Positions 32,462 through 44,227 of a DNA stretch of 45,740 bases are shown piece after piece (position 1 is the stretch's first letter; each line of letters begins with the position of its first letter). Under the pieces are notes generated by a model, which saw nothing but the letters and a program-made list of their open reading frames with translations, was not told where the DNA came from and made no database searches. Source of the stretch: Holophagaceae bacterium (GTDB taxonomy: Bacteria > Acidobacteriota > Holophagae > Holophagales > Holophagaceae); assembly GCA_003165415.1 (NCBI GenBank), contig PLUC01000074.1, positions 1-45,740 on the forward strand, written 5' to 3'. The position numbers were made by a program, and so were the translations under genes.

Positions 32462-35400
32462 TCAGCTCTCCTCATCAATGATGCCCTCGGGGTCGGGCGC
32501 GCCGTGGCCCTTGGCCTTGGTCCCCGCGATCCGTTCCACCACCACGAACAGGACCGGGATCAGGAACACCGCGATGAGGGTGGCGGCCAGCATGCCGACC
32601 ACCACCACGGTGCCCAGGATGCGCCGGGACACCGCCCCGGAGCCCTCGGCGATCCACAGGGGCATACAGCCCATGATGAAGGCGAACGAAGTCATGAGGA
32701 TGGGCCGCAGCCTGATCTTGGCCCCCTCCAGCGCCGCCTCCACCAGCGGCTTCCCCTTCTCCATCTCATCCCGGGCGAACTCGACGATGAGGATGGCATT
32801 CTTGGCCGAAAGGCCGATGAGCATGATCAGGCCGATCTGGGCGAAAACGCCGAAATCCATGTGGCGCATCCACAGGCCGGCGAAGGCCCCGAAGATCGCC
32901 ACCGGCACCGAAAGCAGCACCGAGAAGGGCAGGGACCAGCTCTCGTAGAGCGCGGCCAGGATCAGGAACACGAACACCAGAGACAGCGCCAGCAGCAGAC
33001 CGGTGGTGCCGGTCGCCTTCTTCTCTTGGTAGGACAGATCGCCCCAATCATAGCTCATATTGCTGGGTAGCACCTGCTTGGCCACCTGTTCCAGGGCGGC
33101 CATGGCTTGGCCAGAGCTGTAGCCGGGGGCGGCCTGGCCGATCACCTGGGCGGCGCGCATCAGGTTGAACCGGGTGATGTACTCCGGCCCTTGGATCCGG
33201 CGGATGGTCACCAGGGAGGAAAGGGGCACCATGACCCCATCCCGGGTGCGCACGTGGAACTTGGCGATGTCGTCCACGCCGGTGCGGTCCTCCCCCTCCG
33301 CCTGCATGTAGACCTGCCACTGCCGGCCGAAGCGGTTGAACTGGTTCAGGTAGAACCCGCCCAGGTAGGTCTGCAGGGCGAGGTACACGTCGGCCACCGG
33401 CACGCCCTGCTTGAGCGCCTTGTCCCGGTCCACGTCCGCGTAGATCTGGGGCGTGTTGGCCGTATACAGGGCGTTGACGCCGCTGAGCTCGGGCCGTTTG
33501 CGGGCCGCGGCCAGGAAGGTCGCGAGGTTCTGGGCCAGAAACGCCGGGTCCCCGCCGCTGCGGTCCTGGAGCCACAGGGAGAACCCGCTGGAACTGCCCA
33601 TGCCGGGAATGGCCGGAGGCAGGAAGCCGAACACGTTGGCGTCGGGGATCTCCCGGCTGAACCGGGCGTTGAGCCGGCGCATGATGCTTTCGGCCTCCAT
33701 GCCGGACTTCTTGCGATCGTCCCAGGGCTTGAGGGACACGAAGGCGAACCCGTTGTAGGAGGCGGACACCCGGGACAGCAGGCTGAACCCTTCCACGTTG
33801 CTCACGTAGCGAATGCCGTCGGTCTCTTTCAGGATCGCCTCCACCTTGCGGCCGACGGCGTCCGTGCGCTGGAGCGAGGCGGCCGGAGGCAGCTGGATGT
33901 TGAGGAAGAAATAGCCCATGTCCTCGGTGGGCACGAAGCTGGTGGGCAGATAGTGGCCCATGGCGCCGTCCACCAGGAAGAACAGGAGCAGCACCGAAAG
34001 GGCGATGGCGGCCCGGCGGATGAGCGTGTGCGAAAGGCTCACATAGCCTTTGGTGGCCTTGGCGAAGGTGGTGTTGAAGCCCTTGAACAGGCGGCCCATG
34101 CGTCCGGTCACCTGCTCCCTGGGCTTCAGGATCAGGGCCGACAGGGCCGGGGACAGGGACAGGGCGTTGAAGGCGGAGATGAGTACGGAGATGGCGATGG
34201 TGACGGCGAACTGCCGGTTGAGCCGGCCCTGGATGCCGCCCATGAGGCCCACCGGAAGGAACACGGCGGAGAGCACCAGGGCGATGCCCACCACGGGGCC
34301 GGCCACTTCCTTCATGGCCTGGAGGGTCGCCTCCCGGGGCAGCATGCCCTGCTCGATGTGATGCTCCACCGCCTCCACCACCACGATGGCGTCATCCACC
34401 ACCAGGCCGATGGCCAGCACCAGGCCGAACAGGGACAAGGTGTTGATGGAAAAGCCCAGGAGCGGGAACACGGCGAAGGTGCCGATGAGGGACACCGGCA
34501 CGGCGATCATGGGGATGAGGGTGGCCCGCCAGTTCTGCAGGAACACGAAGACCACCAGGATCACCAGGGTCATGGCCTCCAGCAGGGTCCAGAGGATTTC
34601 AGTGATGCCGGCGGTGATGGGCAGGGTGGTGTCGATGGAGACAACGTAGTCCATGCCGGCCGGGAAACGGGCCTTGAGGATCGCCATTTCCTTCTTCACC
34701 CCGTCGCCCACCGCCAGGGAGTTGGAACCCGGGGTTTGGAAGATGGCCAGCATGCAGCTGGGCTGTCCGTTGAGCCGGGCGATCTGCTTGTAGGCCAGGG
34801 CGCCCAGTTCCACCCGGGCCACGTCGCCCAGGCGCACCACCGAGCCGTCCCGGTTGGCCCGCACGACGATGTGCTCGAATTCCTCCGGGGTCAGCAGCCG
34901 GCCTTGGCTGCGCACCGTGTAGGTCATCTCCTGGCCCTTGGGCAGGGGCTCGGCGCCGATCTGACCGGCGGGGTTGACGGTGTTCTGCTGCTGTACCGCC
35001 TCGTTGATGTCACCGACGGTGAGGCCCAGCTTGGCCAGCAGGTCGGGCTTCAGCCAGATGCGCATGGCGTAGTCGCCCGCGCCGAACACCAGCACCTGCC
35101 CGACCCCGGGCACCCGGTAGATGGCGTCGGTCAGATTGATGGTCGCGTAGTTGGAGAGGTAGAGGGAATCGTAGCTGCTGGTGGGGGAGTACAGCGCAAC
35201 CAGCAGGAGCGGCATGCCCGTGGACTTGCGCATGGTCATCCCGTACTGGTTCACGATCGGAGGCAGGAACGGCTGGGCCTGGGCCAGGCGGTTCTGGGTG
35301 TTCACCTCGTCCATGTTCGGATCGGTGCTCACGTCGAAGGTGACGATCTCCGACATGGTGCCGTCATTGGCGTTGATGGACTGCATGTAGAGCATGTTGT

Positions 35401-35617
35401 CCACGCCGTTGAGCTGCTGCTCCAGCGGCGCTGTCACCGACTGCTCGATGGTGAGGGCGTCGGCGCCGGTGTAGGCGGTCGATACCAGGATCTGGGGCGG
35501 AACGATCTCCGGAAACTGGGCGATGGGCAGGCCGGTCATCGACACCAGCCCGGCGATCAGGGTGATGATGGCGATGACGATCGCGACGATGGGGCGGTTG
35601 ATGAAGAATTTGGGCAC
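32462..35617 (-). CDS. RND multidrug efflux pump, HAE1 (AcrB/MexB) family
   Basis: The 1051-residue inner-membrane transporter exports hydrophobic compounds using the proton gradient. N-terminal FFINRPIVAIVIAIITLIAG is the first membrane helix. The porter domain shows LPIAQFPEIVPPQ and GAGDYAMRIWLKP; the proton relay in helix 4 is seen as LVLAIGLVVDDAIVVVE (double Asp); the C-terminal half has QIGLIMLIGLSAKNAILIVEF. Start is GTG at 35617, 4 bp after the adaptor stop. Its stop codon lies directly at the right end of the TnpB element, so the last residues may have been altered by the insertion. Confidence 0.95.
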   Translation of the reverse strand: MPKFFINRPIVAIVIAIITLIAGLVSMTGLPIAQFPEIVPPQILVSTAYTGADALTIEQSVTAPLEQQLNGVDNMLYMQSINANDGTMSEIVTFDVSTDPNMDEVNTQNRLAQAQPFLPPIVNQYGMTMRKSTGMPLLLVALYSPTSSYDSLYLSNYATINLTDAIYRVPGVGQVLVFGAGDYAMRIWLKPDLLAKLGLTVGDINEAVQQQNTVNPAGQIGAEPLPKGQEMTYTVRSQGRLLTPEEFEHIVVRANRDGSVVRLGDVARVELGALAYKQIARLNGQPSCMLAIFQTPGSNSLAVGDGVKKEMAILKARFPAGMDYVVSIDTTLPITAGITEILWTLLEAMTLVILVVFVFLQNWRATLIPMIAVPVSLIGTFAVFPLLGFSINTLSLFGLVLAIGLVVDDAIVVVEAVEHHIEQGMLPREATLQAMKEVAGPVVGIALVLSAVFLPVGLMGGIQGRLNRQFAVTIAISVLISAFNALSLSPALSALILKPREQVTGRMGRLFKGFNTTFAKATKGYVSLSHTLIRRAAIALSVLLLFFLVDGAMGHYLPTSFVPTEDMGYFFLNIQLPPAASLQRTDAVGRKVEAILKETDGIRYVSNVEGFSLLSRVSASYNGFAFVSLKPWDDRKKSGMEAESIMRRLNARFSREIPDANVFGFLPPAIPGMGSSSGFSLWLQDRSGGDPAFLAQNLATFLAAARKRPELSGVNALYTANTPQIYADVDRDKALKQGVPVADVYLALQTYLGGFYLNQFNRFGRQWQVYMQAEGEDRTGVDDIAKFHVRTRDGVMVPLSSLVTIRRIQGPEYITRFNLMRAAQVIGQAAPGYSSGQAMAALEQVAKQVLPSNMSYDWGDLSYQEKKATGTTGLLLALSLVFVFLILAALYESWSLPFSVLLSVPVAIFGAFAGLWMRHMDFGVFAQIGLIMLIGLSAKNAILIVEFARDEMEKGKPLVEAALEGAKIRLRPILMTSFAFIMGCMPLWIAEGSGAVSRRILGTVVVVGMLAATLIAVFLIPVLFVVVERIAGTKAKGHGAPDPEGIIDEES

Positions 35618-35621
35618 GGCG

Positions 35622-36752
35622 TTACCTGGCTGCCTGAACTGGCTTCACCAGGAGGCCGGTGCTGACTTTCTGGACGCCCTCCACCACGACCCGATCCGCT
35701 GGCTGGAGCCCCTTCTGGATCGCCATCAAGGCGCCCACGATGGGGCCGGTGGTCACCGGGCGTATCTGGACCTTGTTGTCCGTGCCCACCACGGCCACCT
35801 GGGGGACGCCCTGGATCTCCCACACGGAGCGCAGGGGCACCATGATCGCGTTCTTCTCCACCCCCAGCACGGCCCGCACCTTGGCATACTGGCCGGGACG
35901 GAGCAGGTGGTCCGGGTTGGGGAACAGTCCGGCCAGCATGATGGTGCCGGTCTTGAGATCAACGTTGCGGTCGGTCATGAAGGGATCGCCCTTGTGCGGG
36001 TACACGGTGTTGTCCGACAGGACCAGCTGCAGCGAGCCCTTGCCCCCGCCCTTGGCGCTCCAGGATTGCGCCCAGGACATGTACTCCGCTTCGCTGGCGC
36101 TGAAGTAGACCTTCACCGGATCCACGGTGGAGACGGTGGTCATGACGTTCTGGCCGTTGACCAGATCGCCCACCTGGGCCTTGGCCATGCCGGCGATGCC
36201 GTCGATGGGGGAGACCACCCGGGTCCATTCCAGGTTGAGCTGCAGCTTTTGATAGGCGGCCTGGGAGGCGTCCCGGACGGCCTGGGCCTGGCTGCGGGCG
36301 GCCAGCGCGTTGTCCAGTTCCTGCTGGGAGATGGCCCGTTCCGACGCCAGGGGGGTGTAGCGGTCCACGTCGAGCCGGGCCTTGTCCAGGGTCGCCTGGT
36401 CCCGGGCCACGGCCGCCTTGGCCTCGTTGGCGGCCGCCTGGAACTGCCGGGGATCGATCTGGAACAGCAGTTGTCCGCGTTTCACCGGGAAGCCTTCCCT
36501 GTAGGTCTGCTTGAGTACGTAGCCCTCCACCTGGGGGCGGATCTCGGCATTGACGAAGCCGTCCACCGTGCCGATCCACTCGTGGATGAGGGGAACGTCC
36601 TGCTGGACGGCCGCCGTCACCTCCACCTGCAGGGGCGGAGCCGCGGCCGGCTTAGTGCGGCCGCAGGAGACGCCCACGGCCGCGATGAGGATGAGGGCGG
36701 AGCGATGAACGCTGGTTCGGGATCTTCCGGGAATAGCCGTAGCTACCTCCAT
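35622..36752 (-). CDS. RND efflux periplasmic adaptor (membrane-fusion) lipoprotein
   Basis: The 376-residue adaptor links pump and channel. A hydrophobic segment ending AAVGVSC marks the lipidation site (about Cys30). Next come the barrel-lipoyl region (GFVNAEIRPQVEGYVLKQTY, VKRGQLLFQIDPRQFQA), a hairpin of alternating Ala-rich helices (about 100-165) and the mirror lipoyl half (VSPIDGIAGMAKAQVGDLV). C-terminal beta domains include LRPGQYAKVRAVLG and LQPADRVVVEGVQKV. The likely start is ATG at 36752, without a good ribosome-binding site. It sits 96 bp after the LysR gene. Confidence 0.93.
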   Translation of the reverse strand: MEVATAIPGRSRTSVHRSALILIAAVGVSCGRTKPAAAPPLQVEVTAAVQQDVPLIHEWIGTVDGFVNAEIRPQVEGYVLKQTYREGFPVKRGQLLFQIDPRQFQAAANEAKAAVARDQATLDKARLDVDRYTPLASERAISQQELDNALAARSQAQAVRDASQAAYQKLQLNLEWTRVVSPIDGIAGMAKAQVGDLVNGQNVMTTVSTVDPVKVYFSASEAEYMSWAQSWSAKGGGKGSLQLVLSDNTVYPHKGDPFMTDRNVDLKTGTIMLAGLFPNPDHLLRPGQYAKVRAVLGVEKNAIMVPLRSVWEIQGVPQVAVVGTDNKVQIRPVTTGPIVGALMAIQKGLQPADRVVVEGVQKVSTGLLVKPVQAAR

Positions 36753-36848
36753 TCCATCGAAACGGGACTGATACTATCCTTACCGGTCCGGCGTTGGGCA
36801 GCAACGGAAAGCTCCTGGAAATGGCTTTCCACATGGGCTGCCCATAGC

Positions 36849-37775
36849 TTAAATGCCGCTTCTTTCCACTCCGGCCTGTTCCAGTTCCGGATCGTTCCTC
36901 AGCGCCAGCGAGCAGAAATCCAGGAAGGCCCGCACCGAGGCGCCGACCACGTGCTGGGGGTTCCAGACCAGGTGGGTGGCCACCTCCAGGGGCTGGTCCG
37001 CCCAGGCCAGCCGCGCCAGGCGGCCGTCACGCCGTTCTTCCGCGACGGCGATGTCCGGCAGCGGGGCGATGCCCATGCCAAGCTCCACGCAGCGCTTGAT
37101 CGCCTCAATGCTCTGGAACTCCAGCCGGGTGGCGGGGTGGGCCCCGGCGGCGATCAGGGCCCGTTCGAACTGGTTGCGGTAGCTGCAGCCCGAGTCCGTG
37201 AGCAGGCACTGCTCGCCCAGGAGGTCCAGGGCCGTCACCCGCCCGGCGGCGGCCAGCCGGTGGCCGGGCGGGGCGTAGATGCCCACCGGCTCGCTGCGCA
37301 GCCATTCCACCGCCAGTCCCGAGTGGCTGAACGGCTCCTCCAGCACGAAGGCGGCGCCCAGGGCCCCCTCCAGCAGCTGGCGCTTGAAATCGCGCACCGG
37401 CATCGGCACGAACTGCAGACGCACGTGGGGGTGCAGCTTGGCAAAGGCGCTCAGGACCGCGGGCAGCCGGTAGCTGCACACCGTCTCGGCGGCGGTGAAG
37501 CGCACCAGACCTTCGGTGCCGCCGCCCTTGACCGCGCCCTGGGCCTCTTCCATGAGCGCGAGCATGCGGTCGGCGTAGTCCAGGAACTTGCGCCCGGGCT
37601 CGGTGAGCTCGATCCGGTTGCCCACCCGCTCGAACAGGGGCACGCCCAGATCCTGCTCCAGGTTCTTCATCTGGGCGGTGATGCTGGACTGGGCATAGTT
37701 CAGCAGTTCCGCCGTGCGGGTGAAGCTGAGAGTGCGGGCGGCGGTGCGGAAGGTGGCGAGGGTGCGCATGTCCAT
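36849..37775 (-). CDS. LysR-type transcriptional regulator
   Basis: The 308-residue protein has the LysR winged helix-turn-helix (MRTLATFRTAARTLSFTRTAELLNYAQSSI, FERVGNRIELTEPG) and a two-lobed co-inducer domain from about 90 (VRFTAAETVCSYRLPAVLSAF, ECQ-type lobe ending GIAPLPDIAVAEE). It is upstream of the efflux genes on the same strand and divergent from ridA, so either may be a target. Start at 37775; ATG at 37769 is equally good by spacing. Inducer unknown. Confidence 0.9.
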   Translation of the reverse strand: MDMRTLATFRTAARTLSFTRTAELLNYAQSSITAQMKNLEQDLGVPLFERVGNRIELTEPGRKFLDYADRMLALMEEAQGAVKGGGTEGLVRFTAAETVCSYRLPAVLSAFAKLHPHVRLQFVPMPVRDFKRQLLEGALGAAFVLEEPFSHSGLAVEWLRSEPVGIYAPPGHRLAAAGRVTALDLLGEQCLLTDSGCSYRNQFERALIAAGAHPATRLEFQSIEAIKRCVELGMGIAPLPDIAVAEERRDGRLARLAWADQPLEVATHLVWNPQHVVGASVRAFLDFCSLALRNDPELEQAGVERSGI

Positions 37776-37781
37776 GGCCCT

Positions 37782-37824
37782 ATTATCATCTTTTTCGATG
37801 AAGCCTAGCAAAACAATTCGTTTG
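37782..37824 (-). promoter_or_regulatory. LysR gene promoter overlapped by a palindrome
   Basis: On the minus strand, TTGCTA (37811-37806) and GATAAT (37787-37782) are 18 bp apart. The imperfect palindrome CAAAACAATTCGTTTG (37809-37824, 12 of 16 positions symmetric) overlaps the -35 and suits an autoregulatory LysR site. The rest of the gap to 38050 contains TAGAAT (37861-37866), a possible -10 for ridA, and nothing else I can identify. Confidence 0.42.
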
Positions 37825-38050
37825 CTTCGATTGATCCACCCCAGGGGCATCGCTGTCGTCTAGAATCAACCTGAACCGCACAGGTTATTCCGCTACGACC
37901 GTGGGATGGGGCGCAAGAGGCTGGATTCAACTTTCGGCAAAGAATCCCAGGCTGGCGGCAGCGCACGAACCTTACGCCACGTTATCCTACCGCTCGCCGA
38001 GGATTCCTCCCTGGTGGCGACATGGCCCCGAATCAATGGCTGGTGACCCG

Positions 38051-38467
38051 ATGCCGAAAAAGTCCCTAGCACCCATCGAACATATCTCCACGCCATCAGC
38101 GCCCAAGCCTGGCGGCCACTATTCGCAGGCCGCCGCCTGGGGCGATCTGGTGTACGTCTCCGGTCAGTTGCCTGGCCGCACGGATGGCAGTTCCACGGCC
38201 GATCTGCCCTTCGAGGCCCAAGCCCGGCAGGCCATCGCCAACCTTCTGGCCACCCTGGCCGCCGCTGGCAGCGGTCCGGACCACACGCTGAAGGTGACCG
38301 CCTACATCGTCGGCATTGACCATTGGACCAGCTTCAACCAGGTCTACGCGGAACTCTTCGGGCAAGCCTGCCCGGCCCGCGCGGTCGTGCCTGTGCCGGC
38401 GCTTCACCATGGCTATCTGATCGAGATCGAGGCGGTGGCTGTGCGTGAGGCCATGTCCCCAAGCTAG
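38051..38467 (+). CDS. RidA/YjgF-family reactive enamine/imine deaminase
   Basis: The 138-residue protein fits the trimeric RidA family, which hydrolyses reactive enamines formed by PLP enzymes. Seen: GGHYSQAAAWGDLVYVSGQLPG, the Arg that binds the carboxylate in ACPARAVVPVPAL and the Glu in YLIEIEAVAV. Subfamily members differ in activity, so the substrate is uncertain. The ATG at 38051 is chosen; ATG at 38036 would add five residues. It is divergent from lysR and convergent with asnS (15 bp between stops). Confidence 0.88.
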   Translation: MPKKSLAPIEHISTPSAPKPGGHYSQAAAWGDLVYVSGQLPGRTDGSSTADLPFEAQARQAIANLLATLAAAGSGPDHTLKVTAYIVGIDHWTSFNQVYAELFGQACPARAVVPVPALHHGYLIEIEAVAVREAMSPS

Positions 38468-38482
38468 ACTGACCCGTCGCCT

Positions 38483-39880
<1,398 letters not shown>

Positions 39881-39890
39881 GACTTTTATT

Positions 39891-40118
39891 CTAGCCTCCA
39901 CTGACCGGCGGCATAAGGGCCACCTCGTCCCCGTCCCTCAACATCGCGTCCCGCCCTGCGAAAGCCTGGTTCACCGCCAGCAGCGCGTCCCCGGGCAGCC
40001 CCGCCAGCCGCGGATCCTCCAGCAGGGCGGCCAGGGTGCCGGGAGGGGGCAGCGGCAGCTCCAGCCGCTGGAATCCCAGCCGTTCCCGGTAGCGGGCGAA
40101 GGCGAGCAGGACGATCAT
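39891..40118 (-). CDS. MoaD/ThiS-family small sulfur-carrier-like protein
   Basis: The 75-residue protein has a ubiquitin-like fold pattern ([21 protein letters not shown], then [21 protein letters not shown]) and ends in the Gly-Gly needed for thiocarboxylate formation. PPVSGG is characteristic of MoaD, the molybdopterin synthase small subunit; a role in another sulfur relay is possible. No moaE or other cofactor genes are in the window. ATG overlaps the tamB stop by 4 bp, so it is translationally coupled. Confidence 0.82.
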   Translation of the reverse strand: MIVLLAFARYRERLGFQRLELPLPPPGTLAALLEDPRLAGLPGDALLAVNQAFAGRDAMLRDGDEVALMPPVSGG

Positions 40119-43100
40119 TTCGGGCTCCAGGAATGGCGGATCTCGCCCGAGGGGGAGAGGCTGTTGGCGGTGCTCTGGGTGGCACCCAGGCGCAGCACGA
40201 AATCGCCGAACCGCCACTCCACCTGGCCGCTGATGGTGGTCACTTCACCTTCCTTGTCGTGGGTGAACACCAGCGGGGCGTGGTAGCCGAACAGGTCGAC
40301 GGTCTTGCCCAGGGTGATGGTGGTCTCCGGGGTGCCGACGCCGGCCAGGAACGCCACGCTCACCCGGTCCAGGCTCAGGGCCTTGCGCAGCTGCTCCTGG
40401 AAGTCGGCCAGGGCCAGGGAGGTGAGCAGGCCGGTGCTGGTGCCGGCCAGGCCGGTGTTCATGACCGCCTGGGTGGACGAGCCCGGAGCGCCGCCCACCT
40501 GCGTCACAGCGGAAGGGTTGATGAGGATGGCGAAGATCTCGTCCTGGCGCAGGGAAGGGGTGGAGTAAGGCTTGGCCTGCAGGGCGTCCAGGGGCCCGGA
40601 GATGTTCAGGGTCACCAGGTAGGGCGGGATGTCGATCTCCCCGCTGATGTCGAGGATGGGGTTGAACACGGCCGGATCCAGAAATTCCACCGTGCCCCGC
40701 TCCAGGACGATGTCCCCGGCCGGGAACAGGTTGGTCAGGCGGCCGCCGGGCAGCAGCTCCATGCGGCCCTTGAGTCCGGGCTTGACCAGGTTGCCGCGGA
40801 TCCAGAACGGCCCCTTGGGCCGTCCCTGCAGCTTCAGCAGGTTGGTGTCCAGTTCCCAGGGTTCCGCCAGGTGCAGTTCCAGGTTCAGGTCGATGCGGGT
40901 CAGGGGGTCGGAGGGATCCAGGGTGGAAAGGGTGTTGCCCGAACCCAGGGCGTTGGCCAGGATCAGGTCGCCCAGATTGAACTCGGTGTGGTACAGGGTC
41001 CGCTTGGCCCAGATGCTGCCGCTGAGGACCCCGCCGTCCTGGTCGCTGCCCTTGAGGTTGGCGTCCAGGCTGCCCTGCAGCTCGAAGCCGTCCGGGAGGT
41101 CCCTGAGCTGGAAGTCCTCCAGGCTGGAGTGCAGGTCGTAGGAGGAGATGCCGCCCAGACGCCAGGTCATCTGGCCCCAGACAGTGAGCGCGCCCTGGGC
41201 CAGAGTCCCGCGCAGCGGCGCGGACTTGGGTATGAAGATGTCCCGCCCCTTGAACTGAGCGGTGAAATTCAGGTCGTTGATGCTGATCGGATAGCTGTGC
41301 ACCACCGCGCTTCCGCCGGTGAGGGTCAGGGCGCCGTCCAGGGTGGTCTCCCGGAGGCTCCCGCCCAGGTTCAGGTCGAAGGTCGCCCTCCCTTCGGGGT
41401 GGAGATCCGCCAGCAGGCTGTACTGGCCCGGCTGCACCACCCGGTCCAGGATGGTCTTCAGGTTGGCCAGGTCGCAGGATCCGGCCAGGGACAGGGCCAG
41501 GGGAGCCGTCCCGGAGAAAGGCAGATGGCCGCGCAGGGCGATGCTGGTGACGGGCGCGGTGCGGCCGGGCCTGGCGCCCTCCGCGGGCGCGGCCCGGCCC
41601 TCCAGGGCCATGGCGGCCTGCAGCCCGGAGGCGTCCCCGGAGATCTGCCCGGGGCGGGACTGGACCAGGTAGAACCCTTCGAACTGGCCGGTGAACTGGT
41701 CCATCTGCCCGCGCCAGCGGAGGCCTTCGGGGGTCCAGTCGCCCTGGGCGTGGAACCGGAAGTGGGCATCCTTGAGGAAGTCCTGGGTGAGCCGGGCGGC
41801 CAGCTGCGGTGTGTCCGCGGATTCCTGCCCCAGCTCCACCGCCACGGTTCCGCGCATCTGCTTCGGGCCCTGCTGCCGGGCATCCAGGGTGAGCAGCTGC
41901 GCCGGCTTGCCGGCCACGCCCAGGCTCACGCTCAGGTTGCCGCCGCTGAAGGCGGCGGACCCCTCCAGTCCCTCCAGGCTCTGGTCGCCCTGGAAGACCC
42001 GGCCCTGGGTCAGGGTGAGGGTGCCGGTGGGCGCCTGGAAGGGCCCCAGGGGCGAGGTGAAGGGGCCTTCCAGGCGGGTGTCCACCTGGGCCTGGAAGCC
42101 GGGGCCCTTGAGCCCCAGGGTGCGGGAATCCACGGCTCCCTTCAGGGCCACCTGCCAGGTCTTGCGCTTGACGTCCATGTCCATGGAGCCCACCAGCGCC
42201 AGGGGCCCGGCGGGCGCGCCCGCGGCGGAGCCCAGGTGCTCGACGCTGTCGGCGATGCGCACGTCCGTGGTGCGCAGCCGGTCGCCGTTGATGTCCATGA
42301 AGAAATCCGCCGAGGCCGCGGGCACCTTCAGGCCGAACACCTGGGCCTGTTCGGCCATGCACTGCCCGTGCATGATGATGCGCTTGAAGGGGCCATGCAG
42401 GCGGACCCAGCCGGTGCCGGTGCCGTCCAGGGGCAGATCGCCCAAGTCCGCCGCCTTGAGCCCTTCCCGCACCGGCAGGCGGTAGGCCCGGTAGCACATG
42501 TCGATCTGGTCCTCGCCCTCGGCAGTGTCGGCCCAGGTGAGCCAGAGATCTCCGTCGCCCTGGCCCGTTCCCTTGTCCAGCACGATGTCTGAGACCCGCA
42601 GGACATTCCGGTCGATGCTCACCCCGGCCTGGAGCTGGTCGGCCTGGGCCCCATGCCAGCGGGGCGCCTGCACCTGCACCTGGCCCTTGAGCTGGAGCCC
42701 GCCGGCCCGGTCCCAGCCGCACCGGGCCTGGACCTGGGCCCGGCCCGACATGTCCAGGGCGGCCAGCCCCCCGGCGTCGTCATCCATGCCGATGTCCCAG
42801 GCCCGCAGCACTGCGGCCACCTCCGCCGCGTCCGTGGCCACCGATGCCTCGCTTTCCACCGCTGCCACCCCGTGCCTGCCCAGGGTGCCCGAGGCCTTGG
42901 CGTGGACTTCCAGCTCCGGCAGGCTCAGGTCCACCGCCGGCGCCTGGAAGCGGCCCTGGGCCAGGTTCACAGCCAGCCCGCCGACCCGCCGGCCGCCCTG
43001 CAGGAACTGGCCGGTGCCGTGGAAGGTCGCCCGTTCCAGGCTGGGGAGGGCCCAGGGGGCGCCGGGCAGCCCGGCGCGCAGCCTGGCTTCCCCGGTCATG

Positions 43101-44227
43101 CCCACGGTGAGGCCATTGAGAAAGCCTGCGCGGGCCTTGCCGGCCAGGGGGGCGAGGGGAACGGCGCTGACGCTGGCGTCCAGCTGGTAGCCGGCCAGGG
43201 CGGTCCAGTTGCCGGTGGCCTCCAGCCTGCCTTCCGGGGACGTCCAGGCCAGGTGCGCCAGGCGGATCTCCGAGGGCTTGCCCCGGATTTCCGCCAGGAG
43301 CCGGCCCGAATGCATCGCCACTCCCTTGGCCTGGAGCCCGGCGCCCTGCAGGGTGGCGTTCCAGGCCGGATGGTCCAGGGGGCCGTCCACCTGGGCCTGG
43401 AAATCCAGCAGGCCGGAAGCGGCGGCGGGCCCCGCCGGGCGGACCAGGCGCTGCGCCTGGACCAGGTCCAGATGGCCGTTGGTGGTGAGGTTCAGCTGCC
43501 GCTCCCGGTACTGGAAACCGCCCTTGAACTCCAGCCGGTTGTCGCCCAGGCTGAGCTGGCCCAGCGCCACCTCCAGCTTCTGGTCGGTGAGGCCGCCGGT
43601 GAGGGACAGTTCGCCGCGGATGGCGCCGGGGCCCTCTCCGAGGGTGATCCCGGGCACCCGCAGGTCCACCTGGAGCTGGTTGGCGGTCCAGCCGCGGCCG
43701 GTGACCTGGAACTGGAAATCGCCCCGCGGAATGCCCCAGGCCGGTTCCCGCACATGGGCCTCGCCATGGCCGATCTCCAGCCGGTCCAGCCGGAACAGCG
43801 ACGGCTTCTGGTTCTTGGGATGGGGCCTGAGCTTGATCTGGGCCAGGCGCCCCCGGTCCAGGTTCAGGACCGGGTCCTGGAGCAGGATCCTGCGGAAGTG
43901 GGGAGTCCGGAGCAGGGCGGGCCATTCCAGGTCCAGTTCCAGCAGGCTGGCCTGCAGCAGATCGCCGCCCACGGTCAGCTGGTGCAGCAGGATCCGGCCC
44001 TCGAAGGGATGGATCTCCAGCCGTCCGGCCTGCACCCCCAGGCCGGTCTCCAGCCTGACGTAATGATCCAGCTTGCCCACCACCCAGCGGTCCACTTCCG
44101 GTCGGCGCACGGCCCAGGCGGTGAGGCCGGTCAGGGCCGCCCCCGAGGCGATCAGGTAGGTGGTGCGCCGGAACCAGCGCCGGGACCACATGCCGGGATG
44201 GGCGCCAGGGGCGGGGACTTCGGTCAT
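40115..44227 (-). CDS. tamB: Translocation and assembly module TamB-like protein (AsmA/DUF490 family)
   Basis: The 1370-residue protein has one N-terminal membrane helix ([19 protein letters not shown], about 22-40) followed by a very long repetitive beta-groove of LDLxGxL-type strands, typical of bridge-like lipid-transfer proteins. The C-terminal DUF490 end is clear: [49 protein letters not shown] and [18 protein letters not shown]. TamB-like proteins span the periplasm and move phospholipids or help insert outer-membrane proteins. tamA is not nearby. It overlaps the kinase and moaD-like genes by 4 bp each. Confidence 0.9.
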   Translation of the reverse strand: MTEVPAPGAHPGMWSRRWFRRTTYLIASGAALTGLTAWAVRRPEVDRWVVGKLDHYVRLETGLGVQAGRLEIHPFEGRILLHQLTVGGDLLQASLLELDLEWPALLRTPHFRRILLQDPVLNLDRGRLAQIKLRPHPKNQKPSLFRLDRLEIGHGEAHVREPAWGIPRGDFQFQVTGRGWTANQLQVDLRVPGITLGEGPGAIRGELSLTGGLTDQKLEVALGQLSLGDNRLEFKGGFQYRERQLNLTTNGHLDLVQAQRLVRPAGPAAASGLLDFQAQVDGPLDHPAWNATLQGAGLQAKGVAMHSGRLLAEIRGKPSEIRLAHLAWTSPEGRLEATGNWTALAGYQLDASVSAVPLAPLAGKARAGFLNGLTVGMTGEARLRAGLPGAPWALPSLERATFHGTGQFLQGGRRVGGLAVNLAQGRFQAPAVDLSLPELEVHAKASGTLGRHGVAAVESEASVATDAAEVAAVLRAWDIGMDDDAGGLAALDMSGRAQVQARCGWDRAGGLQLKGQVQVQAPRWHGAQADQLQAGVSIDRNVLRVSDIVLDKGTGQGDGDLWLTWADTAEGEDQIDMCYRAYRLPVREGLKAADLGDLPLDGTGTGWVRLHGPFKRIIMHGQCMAEQAQVFGLKVPAASADFFMDINGDRLRTTDVRIADSVEHLGSAAGAPAGPLALVGSMDMDVKRKTWQVALKGAVDSRTLGLKGPGFQAQVDTRLEGPFTSPLGPFQAPTGTLTLTQGRVFQGDQSLEGLEGSAAFSGGNLSVSLGVAGKPAQLLTLDARQQGPKQMRGTVAVELGQESADTPQLAARLTQDFLKDAHFRFHAQGDWTPEGLRWRGQMDQFTGQFEGFYLVQSRPGQISGDASGLQAAMALEGRAAPAEGARPGRTAPVTSIALRGHLPFSGTAPLALSLAGSCDLANLKTILDRVVQPGQYSLLADLHPEGRATFDLNLGGSLRETTLDGALTLTGGSAVVHSYPISINDLNFTAQFKGRDIFIPKSAPLRGTLAQGALTVWGQMTWRLGGISSYDLHSSLEDFQLRDLPDGFELQGSLDANLKGSDQDGGVLSGSIWAKRTLYHTEFNLGDLILANALGSGNTLSTLDPSDPLTRIDLNLELHLAEPWELDTNLLKLQGRPKGPFWIRGNLVKPGLKGRMELLPGGRLTNLFPAGDIVLERGTVEFLDPAVFNPILDISGEIDIPPYLVTLNISGPLDALQAKPYSTPSLRQDEIFAILINPSAVTQVGGAPGSSTQAVMNTGLAGTSTGLLTSLALADFQEQLRKALSLDRVSVAFLAGVGTPETTITLGKTVDLFGYHAPLVFTHDKEGEVTTISGQVEWRFGDFVLRLGATQSTANSLSPSGEIRHSWSPK

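Noticed and set aside
33107-35665. Long plus-strand open frame opposite the RND pump, and similar ones opposite tamB (40133-42592)
   Set aside because: Composition is His/Gly/Asp/Gln-rich with no recognisable motifs; the minus-strand proteins explain the sequence.
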